Source: an uncultured Acetatifactor sp. (lineage in GTDB: Bacteria; Bacillota; Clostridia; Lachnospirales; Lachnospiraceae). From it: DNA of 64,000 nt. The notes below the pieces were generated by a model that was not told the origin of the DNA, did no database searches, and saw only the letters and a list, made by a program, of their open reading frames with translations. A program made the translations under genes and the position numbers. Below are positions 43,077 to 51,017 of the stretch, piece after piece; position 1 is the first letter of the stretch, and every line of letters starts with the position of its first letter. Location: assembly GCA_910586215.1 (NCBI GenBank), contig CAJUGH010000001.1, positions 62,001 through 126,000 on the forward strand, in the 5' to 3' direction.

Positions 43077-43890
43077 GGCAGGAGAGCGGCTTTATAACGG
43101 AATGGTGAAGGAGAACCCTACTTTTGTGCTGATGCTGGGCATGTGCCCCACCCTTGCAGTGACCACTTCGGCCATGAACGGTCTGGGCATGGGGCTTACT
43201 ACCATGGCAGTCCTGGCTTTGAGCAACCTGTTTATCTCCCTGCTGCGGAAAGTGATTCCGAACAGGGTGCGTATCCCGGCTTTTATTGTGATCATTGCTT
43301 CCTTTGTGACGGCAGTGGAACTGCTGCTGGAGGCGTATCTGCCGGAACTGAATAAGTCCCTGGGTGTCTACATTCCCTTGATTGTGGTGAACTGTATCAT
43401 ACTGGGCCGGGCAGAGAGTTATGCCTACTTGAACCCGCCTCTGCCTTCCCTTTTTGACGGCATTGGCATGGGGCTTGGATTTTCTTTTGCCTTGACCTGT
43501 ATCGGCGCTTTCAGGGAATTACTGGGGGCAGGGGAGGTGTTCGGGTATGCCATATTGCCGGCTTCCTTCCAGCCCATCCGGATCTTTGGCCAGGCACCGG
43601 GAGCCTTTTTCGTGCTGGCGGCCCTGGTGGCTTTCCAGAACTATCTGAAGAAGACCAGACAGAGAGCAGGTAAGGCGTTCGAGAAGATCGGTTCCGGCTG
43701 CAGTGAGGACTGCATGAACTGTGACAGGCAGGGCTGCACAAAACGTTTCTATGATACGGATGCAGGGGAAGGCTTCAGAGAGCAGGAAGAGATGTCCCTA
43801 TCCGGGAAAGCGGATGCAGGGGCCGGTTCCCAGGGAAGACGAAGGCAGCCGGACCTGGAGATCGTAGATCTGGATGAGGAGGGAAAGTAA
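43069..43890 (+). CDS. rnfE: Rnf complex subunit RnfE with a long cysteine-rich tail
   Basis: The 273-residue protein has six membrane segments in residues 1-200, typical of RnfE, which pairs with RnfA around a shared iron-sulfur centre. From about residue 205 it carries a soluble tail with CSEDCMNCDRQGC (four cysteines) and an acidic end. Many RnfE proteins stop near 200-230 residues, so the tail is an extension; the cysteines could bind a metal or cluster, which is inference. GGAGGGAGG precedes the ATG. Confidence 0.94.
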   Translation: MNRAGERLYNGMVKENPTFVLMLGMCPTLAVTTSAMNGLGMGLTTMAVLALSNLFISLLRKVIPNRVRIPAFIVIIASFVTAVELLLEAYLPELNKSLGVYIPLIVVNCIILGRAESYAYLNPPLPSLFDGIGMGLGFSFALTCIGAFRELLGAGEVFGYAILPASFQPIRIFGQAPGAFFVLAALVAFQNYLKKTRQRAGKAFEKIGSGCSEDCMNCDRQGCTKRFYDTDAGEGFREQEEMSLSGKADAGAGSQGRRRQPDLEIVDLDEEGK

Positions 43891-44475
43891 ATGGGAAACG
43901 TGAGAGATTTATTGGTGATCCTGGTTGGCTCTTCCCTTGTCAGCAATGTGGTGCTGAGCCAGTTCCTGGGGCTGTGTCCTTTTCTGGGAGTGTCCAGGAA
44001 GACGAATACGGCAGCGGGCATGGGCACGGCGGTGATCTTCGTAATCACCCTGTCCAGTGCAGTGGCTGGTGTGATCAACCGGTTCGTGCTGCAGCAGTTC
44101 CATGTGGAGTACCTGGCCGCCATTGTGTTTATCCTGGTGATCGCCGCCCTGGTACAGTTTGTGGAAATGTTCTTGAAAAAGGCCGTTCCTTCCCTGTATG
44201 AGGCCCTTGGCGTGTATCTTCCGCTGATCACCACCAACTGTGCAGTGCTGGGTGTGGCCATCAACAATGTACAGAAGGAGTATGGGATCCTGACCGGCAT
44301 TGTCAATGGCTTTGCCACGGCGGCGGGATTCACCATTGCCATTGTAATCCTGGCAGGAATAAGGGAGAAGCTGGAATATAATGATATACCGGAATCCTTT
44401 AAGGGTATGCCTATGGTGCTGCTGACAGCAGGGCTTATGGCCATTGCCTTCTGCGGGTTTTCCGGGCTGCTGTAG
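43891..44475 (+). CDS. rnfA: Rnf complex subunit RnfA
   Basis: The 194-residue membrane protein has six hydrophobic segments and the family motifs LGLCPFLGVSRK and ITTNCAVLGVAI, each with a cysteine that in Rnf/Nqr structures contributes to the intramembrane iron centre. It starts directly at the rnfE stop codon, and GAGGAGGGAAAGTAA precedes the ATG. Confidence 0.97.
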   Translation: MGNVRDLLVILVGSSLVSNVVLSQFLGLCPFLGVSRKTNTAAGMGTAVIFVITLSSAVAGVINRFVLQQFHVEYLAAIVFILVIAALVQFVEMFLKKAVPSLYEALGVYLPLITTNCAVLGVAINNVQKEYGILTGIVNGFATAAGFTIAIVILAGIREKLEYNDIPESFKGMPMVLLTAGLMAIAFCGFSGLL

Positions 44476-44486
44476 GGAAGGAGAGA

Positions 44487-45284
44487 ATGAATATGGTAGG
44501 AATTCTGACTGCTACGGCGGTAGTGGGAATCGTAGGTATCTTTGTGGGCCTGTTCCTGGGAGTGGCAGGCATTCGGTTCAAAGTGAAGGTGGATGAGAAA
44601 CAGGAGGCCGTGCTGGCAGCCCTTCCTGGGAATAACTGCGGTGGATGCGGGTATGCTGGCTGCTCAGGCCTGGCGGCTGCTATCACGAAGGGGGAAGCTG
44701 CCGTGAATGCCTGCCCTGTGGGTGGGGATCCTGTGGGGAAGAAGATTGCCGCCATCCTGGGAGTGGAAGCAGAAAACAGTGTGCGGCTTACAGCCTTTGT
44801 GGCCTGCCAGGGGGATTGCGACAGGACAAAGTCGGATTATGAGTACTTTGGGGCAGAGGACTGCCGGATGATGGGTTTTGTGCCAGGAGGCGGACCCAAA
44901 TCCTGCAGCAGTGGCTGCCTGGGTTTTGGCACTTGCGTGGAGGTGTGTCCCTTTGATGCCATCCATGTGGTAAACGGGGTGGCTGTGGTGGACAGGGAGG
45001 CCTGCAAGGCCTGCGGAAAGTGCGTGGAAGCCTGTCCCAGACATCTGATCTCCCTAATTCCCTATAACGCGAAGCTGGCAGTGGCATGTAGTTCCACAGA
45101 CAAGGGGCCTGTGACCATGAAAGCCTGTGAGACAGGCTGCATTGGCTGTATGCTCTGCACAAAGGTATGCCCCAGCCAGGCAGTGACGGTGTCTGATTTC
45201 CATGCCACCATTGACCAGGAGAAATGTACAGGATGTGGCGCCTGTGCGGAGAAATGCCCCAAGAAGGCTATTGTAAAAGTATGA
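44487..45284 (+). CDS. rnfB: Rnf complex subunit RnfB
   Basis: The 265-residue ferredoxin-side subunit has an N-terminal membrane helix, the NCGGCGYAGCSG cluster motif and further 4Fe-4S motifs CLGFGTCVEVCP, CKACGKCVEACP, CIGCMLCTKVCP and CTGCGACAEKCP. It accepts electrons from reduced ferredoxin and hands them to the membrane part. It ends the operon, and a family B palindromic element follows at once. Confidence 0.97.
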   Translation: MNMVGILTATAVVGIVGIFVGLFLGVAGIRFKVKVDEKQEAVLAALPGNNCGGCGYAGCSGLAAAITKGEAAVNACPVGGDPVGKKIAAILGVEAENSVRLTAFVACQGDCDRTKSDYEYFGAEDCRMMGFVPGGGPKSCSSGCLGFGTCVEVCPFDAIHVVNGVAVVDREACKACGKCVEACPRHLISLIPYNAKLAVACSSTDKGPVTMKACETGCIGCMLCTKVCPSQAVTVSDFHATIDQEKCTGCGACAEKCPKKAIVKV

Positions 45285-45427
45285 AAGGCGAAAAGAAAAT
45301 CTAAGCTTGTAAAGTACACAATCTAAGATTTTCTAAGTTTCGCCTCGAAGAATTGCCTTACGGCAATTCTTCCCGAAGTTTCACGCATTGTTTGTGTCGG
45401 CTGCGCCGGCATGTCTGGAAGTTTGGA
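45281..45427 (+). repeat. Palindromic intergenic element, family B, copy 2
   Basis: It matches the element at 3881-4050 over most of its length, in the same orientation, but lacks the AAGGAATGGC hairpin. The outer stem is AGGCGAAA/TTTCGCCT, so both sides have changed relative to copy 1. It overlaps the last bases of rnfB and reaches to just before the GH25 gene. Confidence 0.75.
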
Positions 45428-45443
45428 ACAGGAGGTGAAGCAG

Positions 45444-46544
45444 ATGCGGCTTTCGGAAGAGTATGAAGAACATGGGGGTATGACACCCATTGCCGTTATG
45501 ACCATTGTGGCAGTGACATTCTTTGTGGCGGCCATCCTGATATTGGTGTTATTTCTCAACCACAACAACGCAAACAGCCATTCCCAGTCCGCATCGGCAC
45601 AGCCGTCCCGGCCCCAGGACTCTTCCCCGGTGATCCAGAATCCGGACACAGGGGAGGACACCCGTGGTTCCGATTTACGGCCGGATGACCTGGATTTCTG
45701 GGACCTGTATCCTCCCAGGGAGTCGGAGAAGCCCTCTACAGAAGAATCCCAGCCTGAGGAGGTGGTGGAGAACGATCCTTCCACGGATGGGAAGCATACC
45801 CTGGTGCAAAACGCGGACGGGAAGCTGGAGTGGGTACTGATCAGTCCATACCTGCCCAAGCATGACTATGATTTTACGAAGCTGGTGTGCCAGTCAGATC
45901 TGATGAAGTACTATGAGGACGGGAAACAGACCTCCTATGTTGGGGTGGATATCTCCAAACTGCAGGACTATGTGGATTTCGTGAAAGTGAAGAAGGCAGG
46001 GATCCATTTTGTGATGCTGCGTGTGGGGGCCAGGGGATACGGCACTGGCCAGCTGATCCTGGATGACTATTTCAGTGACAATATCAAGCGGGCCACCGAT
46101 GCAGGGCTGGAGGTAGGTGTCTATTTCTTTTCCCAGGCCATCAGCAAGGAGGAGGCCATAGAGGAGGCCAACATGGTCCTGCAGAACCTGGGGGACTATA
46201 AACTTACCTATCCAGTGGCCTTTGACATGGAACGGATCGACAATGATGCTGCCAGGACGGATAAGCTGAGCAGGTCGGAGAAAACGGCCATTGCACAGGC
46301 ATTTCTAGATACCATTGCCGCTGCAGGACACAAGACCCTGCTCTACGGGAACAAGGAGTGGCTGATCAAGCAGGTGGACCTGTCCAAGCTGACGGCTTAC
46401 GATGTATGGTATTCCCAGGAGACAGATATCCCGGATTACCCATACAAATTCTCCATGTGGCAGTACAGCCGGTCCGGCAGTGTGGACGGTATTGCCGGCT
46501 ATGCCAACATGAATATCAGTTTTGTGGACTATTCCGAGAAATAA
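45444..46544 (+). CDS. Membrane-anchored GH25 muramidase
   Basis: The 366-residue protein has a short cytoplasmic N-terminus, one membrane helix (about 13-37), a Pro/Ser/acid-rich linker (to about 110) and a GH25 lysozyme barrel. The barrel shows GVDISKLQDYVDF, the strand HFVMLRVGARGYGTG, VGVYFFSQAIS and the catalytic-site FDMERID. It would cleave the MurNAc-GlcNAc bond outside the cell. AGGAGGTGAAGCAG before the ATG at 45444 decides the start over an ATG at 45411. Confidence 0.92.
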   Translation: MRLSEEYEEHGGMTPIAVMTIVAVTFFVAAILILVLFLNHNNANSHSQSASAQPSRPQDSSPVIQNPDTGEDTRGSDLRPDDLDFWDLYPPRESEKPSTEESQPEEVVENDPSTDGKHTLVQNADGKLEWVLISPYLPKHDYDFTKLVCQSDLMKYYEDGKQTSYVGVDISKLQDYVDFVKVKKAGIHFVMLRVGARGYGTGQLILDDYFSDNIKRATDAGLEVGVYFFSQAISKEEAIEEANMVLQNLGDYKLTYPVAFDMERIDNDAARTDKLSRSEKTAIAQAFLDTIAAAGHKTLLYGNKEWLIKQVDLSKLTAYDVWYSQETDIPDYPYKFSMWQYSRSGSVDGIAGYANMNISFVDYSEK

Positions 46545-46567
46545 GGTTTTGAAAGCCTGCAGGCGGC

Positions 46568-47422
46568 TCAATGTCTTCCCTGGGCTGGTGTATATGCCAT
46601 GATCCGGGGAGAGATCTCCAGACTGGCGTAGATTTCCGCGTAGCGGCTGGGGGAGATCCCCTCGATATAATTGACTGTGAAATTCCTGGTAACGCCCTTC
46701 TGGCGCAGGATATCAACGGCTTTGTTGTAGGCAATGGCGGCTTCCAGTTCCGTTGCATAGCGCCCCACAATATAATTTCCCTTAATATGGATGCGGACAG
46801 TATATATGTACTGTCCGTTTTTGTATTCCTGGCAGACACCCTGGTATCTGTTTAAGAGCTTTAGGTTCTCCCGGCGGAAATCGGTGTTATCGCCATTTAC
46901 GAATAGGAAATCCCTCCCCTGCCGGGCGTAGGGACGGATGCCGTACCGGGTGAGGATGCCTACCTGCATCCCATAATCGGCTACAAAATAGTGGTTTCCC
47001 CTGTGCATGATCTTGTGGGAAGAATAGTAGAACAGGTCATCCAGGTCGAATTTCAGTACCAGGGTGGGGGACAGGTAGTAGTAGAACATGCGGATTCCCA
47101 TGTAGATGGGATTCCCGAAATAGAGTCCGTTGTCCCGGAAGTTGATAAGGCAGACCCACTTTCCGAAAGAGAGAGGAGAGTTATCCTCATAGGAGAGCAG
47201 GGTGCATTCCCTGTTGGACAGGAGCGCAGTGCCCTCCTGGTAGGCCGCGTGGGCTTTCTCAGGGGTTGAAAAGCTTCCTAGGCTGATATGCTTGCCCCTG
47301 TAAGTCAGGGAAGCCCGGTAGGAAGGACTTCCGTCTTTTTTGATAGAGGGGAAGACACCGGCATAGCTGTTCTGATCGTGTTCTGTTTTTTCTTCTACAG
47401 GTCCAGATGATGAATGTTTCAA
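46568..47422 (-). CDS. AP2-like DNA-binding protein with a degenerate HNH core
   Basis: The 284-residue protein has two AP2/ERF-like three-strand domains: one near residues 20-62 (YAGVFPSIKKDG...GKHISLGSFSTPEKAHAAY) and one near 200-245 (YQGVCQEYKN...IVGRYATELEAAIAY). Between them is an aromatic-rich middle and a segment FVNGDNTDFRRENL that resembles the HNH homing-endonuclease core without its first histidine. It may be a domesticated homing-endonuclease relative acting as a DNA binder. A TTG start at 47422, behind GGGAGG, fits better than the ATG at 47446, which lies in a palindromic element. It converges on the GH25 gene. Confidence 0.7.
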   Translation of the reverse strand: MKHSSSGPVEEKTEHDQNSYAGVFPSIKKDGSPSYRASLTYRGKHISLGSFSTPEKAHAAYQEGTALLSNRECTLLSYEDNSPLSFGKWVCLINFRDNGLYFGNPIYMGIRMFYYYLSPTLVLKFDLDDLFYYSSHKIMHRGNHYFVADYGMQVGILTRYGIRPYARQGRDFLFVNGDNTDFRRENLKLLNRYQGVCQEYKNGQYIYTVRIHIKGNYIVGRYATELEAAIAYNKAVDILRQKGVTRNFTVNYIEGISPSRYAEIYASLEISPRIMAYTPAQGRH

Positions 47423-47447
47423 AAAAACCTCCCACTGTGCAGTCATT

Positions 47448-47602
47448 GTTACTGTTCGCCCCGTTCACGGCAACAGATGCACTGCAAGCAGTCTCTGGTT
47501 TGTCGCGCAACAGACGTATGAAGACACCTTGCAATGTCACCAGTGAACAGCAGCCCATCATTTCTCCCACGGTGTGGACAAGAGATATGTCTGAACGGTT
47601 AC
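47448..47602. repeat. 155-bp palindromic element with mixed A/C ends
   Basis: The left end GTTACTGTTCGCCCCGTTCAC is the inverted family C end; the right end GTCTGAACGGTTAC is the inverted family A end. The element lies between divergent genes (AP2-like and SleB-like), and its inner part shows further short inverted repeats. Confidence 0.6.
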
Positions 47603-47710
47603 TCCCTATCAGTATACCACTGGTCCATTGTTTGGAAAAGGGGACATAACATATTTTTGGGACTTGCCACATATATTGAGTATGAACAGTTGGGACAAGG
47701 GGGTATACCT

Positions 47711-48388
47711 ATGTATAAAAAGGCGATGGGTCTGTTATTGCTTGTGAACCTGGTGCTGATAGCCGGATTCTTCTGTATGCGGCAGTCGGAGGTGGTGTGG
47801 CTTGCCTCCCAGCCGGCCAGGGAAATGCGGCTTGACCTGGATGAGGTGGAGCAGAATGCCAGGGAGCGGGAGAGGGCCAGACAGGCAGTGGAAGCAGGGA
47901 AAGGGATCAGGATCCGGGAACGCCGGGGGGTGGGAATCGCAGATGTTGCCATTTCCGGTCAGAGGATCGTGGAATGCTTCCAGATGGAATCCAGTTATGT
48001 GGTGGAACTTTCGGATGAAGACCTGGAGGTACTCCTGCGGATTGTGGAAGCAGAGGCAGGAAATGAAGACGAGGAGGGGAAGCTTCTGGTGGCCAATGTA
48101 GTGCTGAACCGGGTGGAAAGTGACCTGTTTCCCTCTACGGTGAAGGATGTGGTATTCCAGCGGGAGAAGGGAGTGACCCAGTTTTCTCCAGTGTCAAACG
48201 GGAGCTATTACCGGGTGAAGGTCAGTGAGGGGACCAGGGAGGCAGTGGAACGTGCCTTGAAGGGGGAAGACATCTCGGAGGGTGCTTTGTACTTTGCGGC
48301 CAGGAAATATGCGGGCAACAGGATGCGCTGGTTTGATGAGAAGCTCACATTCCTGTTCAAGCATGGAGGACATGAATTTTTTAAGTAA
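47711..48388 (+). CDS. SleB/CwlJ-type cell wall hydrolase
   Basis: The 225-residue protein has an N-terminal membrane anchor or signal (GLLLLVNLVLIAGFFC), a charged linker and the Hydrolase_2 catalytic domain (LLRIVEAEAGNEDEEGKLLVANVVLNRV, catalytic glutamate in EAEAG; later QFSPVSNGSY and ALYFAARKY). Relatives are lytic enzymes for spore cortex or vegetative wall. CAAGGGGG precedes the ATG at 47711. A long family A element follows two bases after the stop. Confidence 0.88.
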   Translation: MYKKAMGLLLLVNLVLIAGFFCMRQSEVVWLASQPAREMRLDLDEVEQNARERERARQAVEAGKGIRIRERRGVGIADVAISGQRIVECFQMESSYVVELSDEDLEVLLRIVEAEAGNEDEEGKLLVANVVLNRVESDLFPSTVKDVVFQREKGVTQFSPVSNGSYYRVKVSEGTREAVERALKGEDISEGALYFAARKYAGNRMRWFDEKLTFLFKHGGHEFFK

Positions 48389-48551
48389 AAGTTCAGCCAG
48401 TGGGAAGCATATGGGTGAAAATCGTGCTTGCACGGATTTTCATCCATTGATTTCCACTGAGGGAATGCCCGCCTATGAGCAAAAAAAGCTGCGTAAGCAG
48501 CGGGGAGTGCCGAAAGGCACGATTTTGCGAATGGGCATGGGCTGAACTTTT
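48389..48551. repeat. Long (163 bp) palindromic element, family A, inverted copy
   Basis: It runs from AAGTTCAGCCAGTGG to GGGCTGAACTTTT. Inside are GTGAAAATC-GTGCTTGCAC-GGATTTTCA, GCTGCGTAAGCAGC and GTGCCGAAAGGCAC. Read in reverse it lines up with the element at 53563-53721 throughout. Confidence 0.8.
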
Positions 48552-48600
48552 GAGGTAAAATCTATTTGGTGTGGGGAATGTGTGCCGGGAGAAATTCTGG

Positions 48601-48629
48601 TTGTGACAGGCAGTAAAAAGGAGTATAAT
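48601..48629 (+). promoter_or_regulatory. Promoter of the MNT/HEPN operon
   Basis: TTGTGA and TATAAT are separated by 17 bases. A palindromic element starts three bases after the -10 box and would lie in the first part of the transcript. Confidence 0.7.
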
Positions 48630-48631
48630 GG

Positions 48632-48689
48632 GTAACAGTTCAGACAGGGCATGTGTGCATACGTTGCTGTGAACGGAGTGAACAGTAAC
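48632..48689. repeat. 58-bp element with mixed A/C ends
   Basis: It starts GTAACAGTTCAGACAG (family A) and ends GTGAACGGAGTGAACAGTAAC (family C), within the leader of the toxin-antitoxin operon. Confidence 0.65.
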
Positions 48690-48710
48690 TGTCAGGTATG
48701 GGAGTCAGCC

Positions 48711-49004
48711 ATGGAGAATACAGGAATCAAACCAAAGGTCATAGAAGAGATCTGTGGGCTTGCCCGGAAATATCAGGTGACGAAGGTCATACTGTTCGGG
48801 TCCAGGGCCAGAGGGGATTACATACGGGCCAGTGACATTGACCTGGCAGTTAGGGGAGGGGATTTTGCCAGATTTGCATTGGATGTGGAGGAAGAGACCT
48901 CTACCTTGCTGAAATATGATATTGTGGATCTGAATGGACCGGTCCAGAAGGAGCTTTTGGATGCCATTGAGAGAGAGGGGAGGGTATTGTATGAGGAAGT
49001 ATGA
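48711..49004 (+). CDS. mntA: MntA-like nucleotidyltransferase antitoxin
   Basis: The 97-residue minimal nucleotidyltransferase has the GSX10DXD motif (G30-S31 to D42-D44) and a third acidic strand (DIVDLN). In characterised type VII systems MntA AMPylates a tyrosine of HepT and so disarms it. It overlaps the HEPN gene by 14 bases, a typical layout for this pair. Confidence 0.88.
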   Translation: MENTGIKPKVIEEICGLARKYQVTKVILFGSRARGDYIRASDIDLAVRGGDFARFALDVEEETSTLLKYDIVDLNGPVQKELLDAIEREGRVLYEEV

Positions 49005-49380
49005 GAATTTCTGTGCAGCATTACAGAACCTGGCAGAGATTTACCAGTACCAGGAACCTTTTGACAATGTAATAACCACAGGTCTGGTGGGACTTTATGA
49101 GATATGCTTTGAACAGGCCTGGAAATGTATGAAGGAGATCCTGGAACAGCATGGATATGAGAATGCGGCAACAGGTTCACCCAAACAGGTGATCAAGACT
49201 GCGTATCAGGCTTCCATGATCCTGGAGGAGGATTTGTGGCTGGCAGCCCTTCAGGCCAGAAACAATGTTGCGCATTCTTACAACAAGGTGATTGCCATGG
49301 ATATCATCAGGCAGACAAAAGAACGTTTTTATGAGATGTTTCAGACATTGAAGCTGAATATGGAAAGAAAATGGATGTAA
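48991..49380 (+). CDS. hepT: HepT-like HEPN RNase toxin
   Basis: The 129-residue all-helical HEPN protein carries RNNVAHSY at residues 90-97, which matches the R-X4-H-X-Y motif of HepT: R90 and H95 are the RNase residues and Y97 the AMPylation target. It forms a type VII toxin-antitoxin pair with the upstream nucleotidyltransferase gene. A different use of the pair, for example antiphage defence, cannot be judged from sequence. Confidence 0.86.
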   Translation: MRKYENFCAALQNLAEIYQYQEPFDNVITTGLVGLYEICFEQAWKCMKEILEQHGYENAATGSPKQVIKTAYQASMILEEDLWLAALQARNNVAHSYNKVIAMDIIRQTKERFYEMFQTLKLNMERKWM

Positions 49381-49398
49381 CGGATGTTACGGTTAGTC

Positions 49399-49427
49399 TT
49401 GCGCAATGGGAAAAGATTTTATATAAT
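49399..49427 (+). promoter_or_regulatory. Promoter of thrC
   Basis: TTGCGC and TATAAT are separated by 17 bases. A perfect 12-bp palindrome TGGAATATTCCA (49432-49443) covers the expected start and may be an operator. Confidence 0.65.
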
Positions 49428-49492
49428 AATTTGGAATATTCCATGCATACTTTAAAGAGCAGAACCGTTACAGGCGGCAGGGAGGCATACAT

Positions 49493-50998
49493 ATGGAGAT
49501 GTTATACAGCAGTACACGCAGCAATGAGAAAAAGGTAAAGGCTTCGGAAGCCATCATAAAGGGACTCTCTGAGGATGGGGGCCTGTTCGCGCCACACCAT
49601 ATCCCGGCCCTGGATAAGAGCCTGAAGGAACTGGCCGACATGACATACCAGCAGGTGGCCTATGAGGTGATGAAACTTTATCTGACAGATTATACGGAAC
49701 AGGAACTGAAAAGCTGCATAGAGAAGGCCTATGATTCCAAGTTCGATGAGGAATCCATCGTCCCTCTGGCAGAGGCAGACGGAGCTTACTATATGGAATT
49801 GTTCCATGGCCCTACCATTGCCTTCAAGGACATGGCGCTGTCCATCCTGCCCCATCTGATGATTCTGGCTGCCAGGAAGAACCAGGTGAAGAAGGAGATC
49901 GTGATCCTGACAGCCACCTCCGGGGACACTGGCAAGGCGGCCCTGGCAGGTTTCGCAGACGTGGAAGGAACACGGATCATCGTGTTCTATCCCAAGAACG
50001 GTGTCAGCCCCATCCAGGAGAAGCAGATGGTGACACAGAAGGGGAAAAATACCCTGGTAGTGGGGATACACGGCAATTTTGACGATGCCCAGACGGGGGT
50101 GAAGAAACTGTTTGCGGACAGCGGACTGGAGGCAGAACTGGCCGGAAAGGGCTTCCAGTTCTCCTCAGCCAATTCCATCAACATTGGTCGTCTGGTGCCC
50201 CAGATCTGTTATTATGTCTATGCCTATGGAAGGCTGCTTGGAGAGGGAAAACTCGCAGAGGGAGAGAAGCTGAACGTGGTGGTGCCCACAGGGAATTTCG
50301 GCAATATCCTGGCGGCTTTCTACGCGAAGTGTATGGGGCTGCCCATTGGGAAGCTGATCTGTGCCTCCAATGAGAACAAGGTGTTATATGATTTCTTCCG
50401 CACCGGCACCTATGACAGGAACCGTAAGTTCGTACTGACCAGTTCCCCTTCCATGGATATCCTGGTCTCCAGCAATCTGGAGCGTCTGATCTACCGGCTT
50501 GCCGGGGGGGATGCGGCCAGGAACCGGGAGATGATGGCAGCCCTAAATGGACAGGGCAGTTACGAAATCACGGAAGAGATGCAGGAAGGGCTTTCGGACT
50601 TTTATGGCAACTATGCCAGTGAACAGGAGACTGCAGCAGAGATCAAGAGGCTCTATGAGGACTGCGGCTATGTGCTGGATCCTCATACGGCGGTAGCTTC
50701 TGCGGTATATCGGAAATATGTGGAGGAGACCGGGGATACGGGGAAGACGGTGATTGCTTCCACGGCCAGCCCTTTTAAGTTCACCAGAAGCGTCATGCAT
50801 GCCATAGATGGAAAGTATGACAACATGGAAGATTTTGCCCTGGTGGATGCGCTTTCTGGTCTGGCTGGTGTGAAAGTACCCAGGGCCATTGAGGAGATCC
50901 GCACAGCGCCCGTGCTCCACCGCAAGGAGTGTGAGGTGGACGGCATGAAGGATGTGGTGAAGGAATTTCTGGGGGTAAAGTGTGAGAAGAAGTTCTAA
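49493..50998 (+). CDS. thrC: Threonine synthase
   Basis: The 501-residue PLP enzyme converts O-phosphohomoserine to threonine. It begins LYSSTRSNEKKVKASEAI, has the PLP lysine K112 in GPTIAFKDMA, the phosphate-binding ATSGDTGKAAL and the late NFGNILAAFYAKCMGLPI segment. The length fits the longer bacterial/fungal type. It has its own promoter and is followed by deoC after 19 bases. Confidence 0.96.
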   Translation: MEMLYSSTRSNEKKVKASEAIIKGLSEDGGLFAPHHIPALDKSLKELADMTYQQVAYEVMKLYLTDYTEQELKSCIEKAYDSKFDEESIVPLAEADGAYYMELFHGPTIAFKDMALSILPHLMILAARKNQVKKEIVILTATSGDTGKAALAGFADVEGTRIIVFYPKNGVSPIQEKQMVTQKGKNTLVVGIHGNFDDAQTGVKKLFADSGLEAELAGKGFQFSSANSINIGRLVPQICYYVYAYGRLLGEGKLAEGEKLNVVVPTGNFGNILAAFYAKCMGLPIGKLICASNENKVLYDFFRTGTYDRNRKFVLTSSPSMDILVSSNLERLIYRLAGGDAARNREMMAALNGQGSYEITEEMQEGLSDFYGNYASEQETAAEIKRLYEDCGYVLDPHTAVASAVYRKYVEETGDTGKTVIASTASPFKFTRSVMHAIDGKYDNMEDFALVDALSGLAGVKVPRAIEEIRTAPVLHRKECEVDGMKDVVKEFLGVKCEKKF

Positions 50999-51017
50999 GC
51001 GGAAAGGTGAAAAGAGA

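Noticed and set aside
48282..48545. Plus-strand open frame of 87 codons spanning the end of the SleB-like gene and the repeat
   Set aside because: It begins inside the hydrolase gene in another frame and continues through the repeat without a ribosome binding site.
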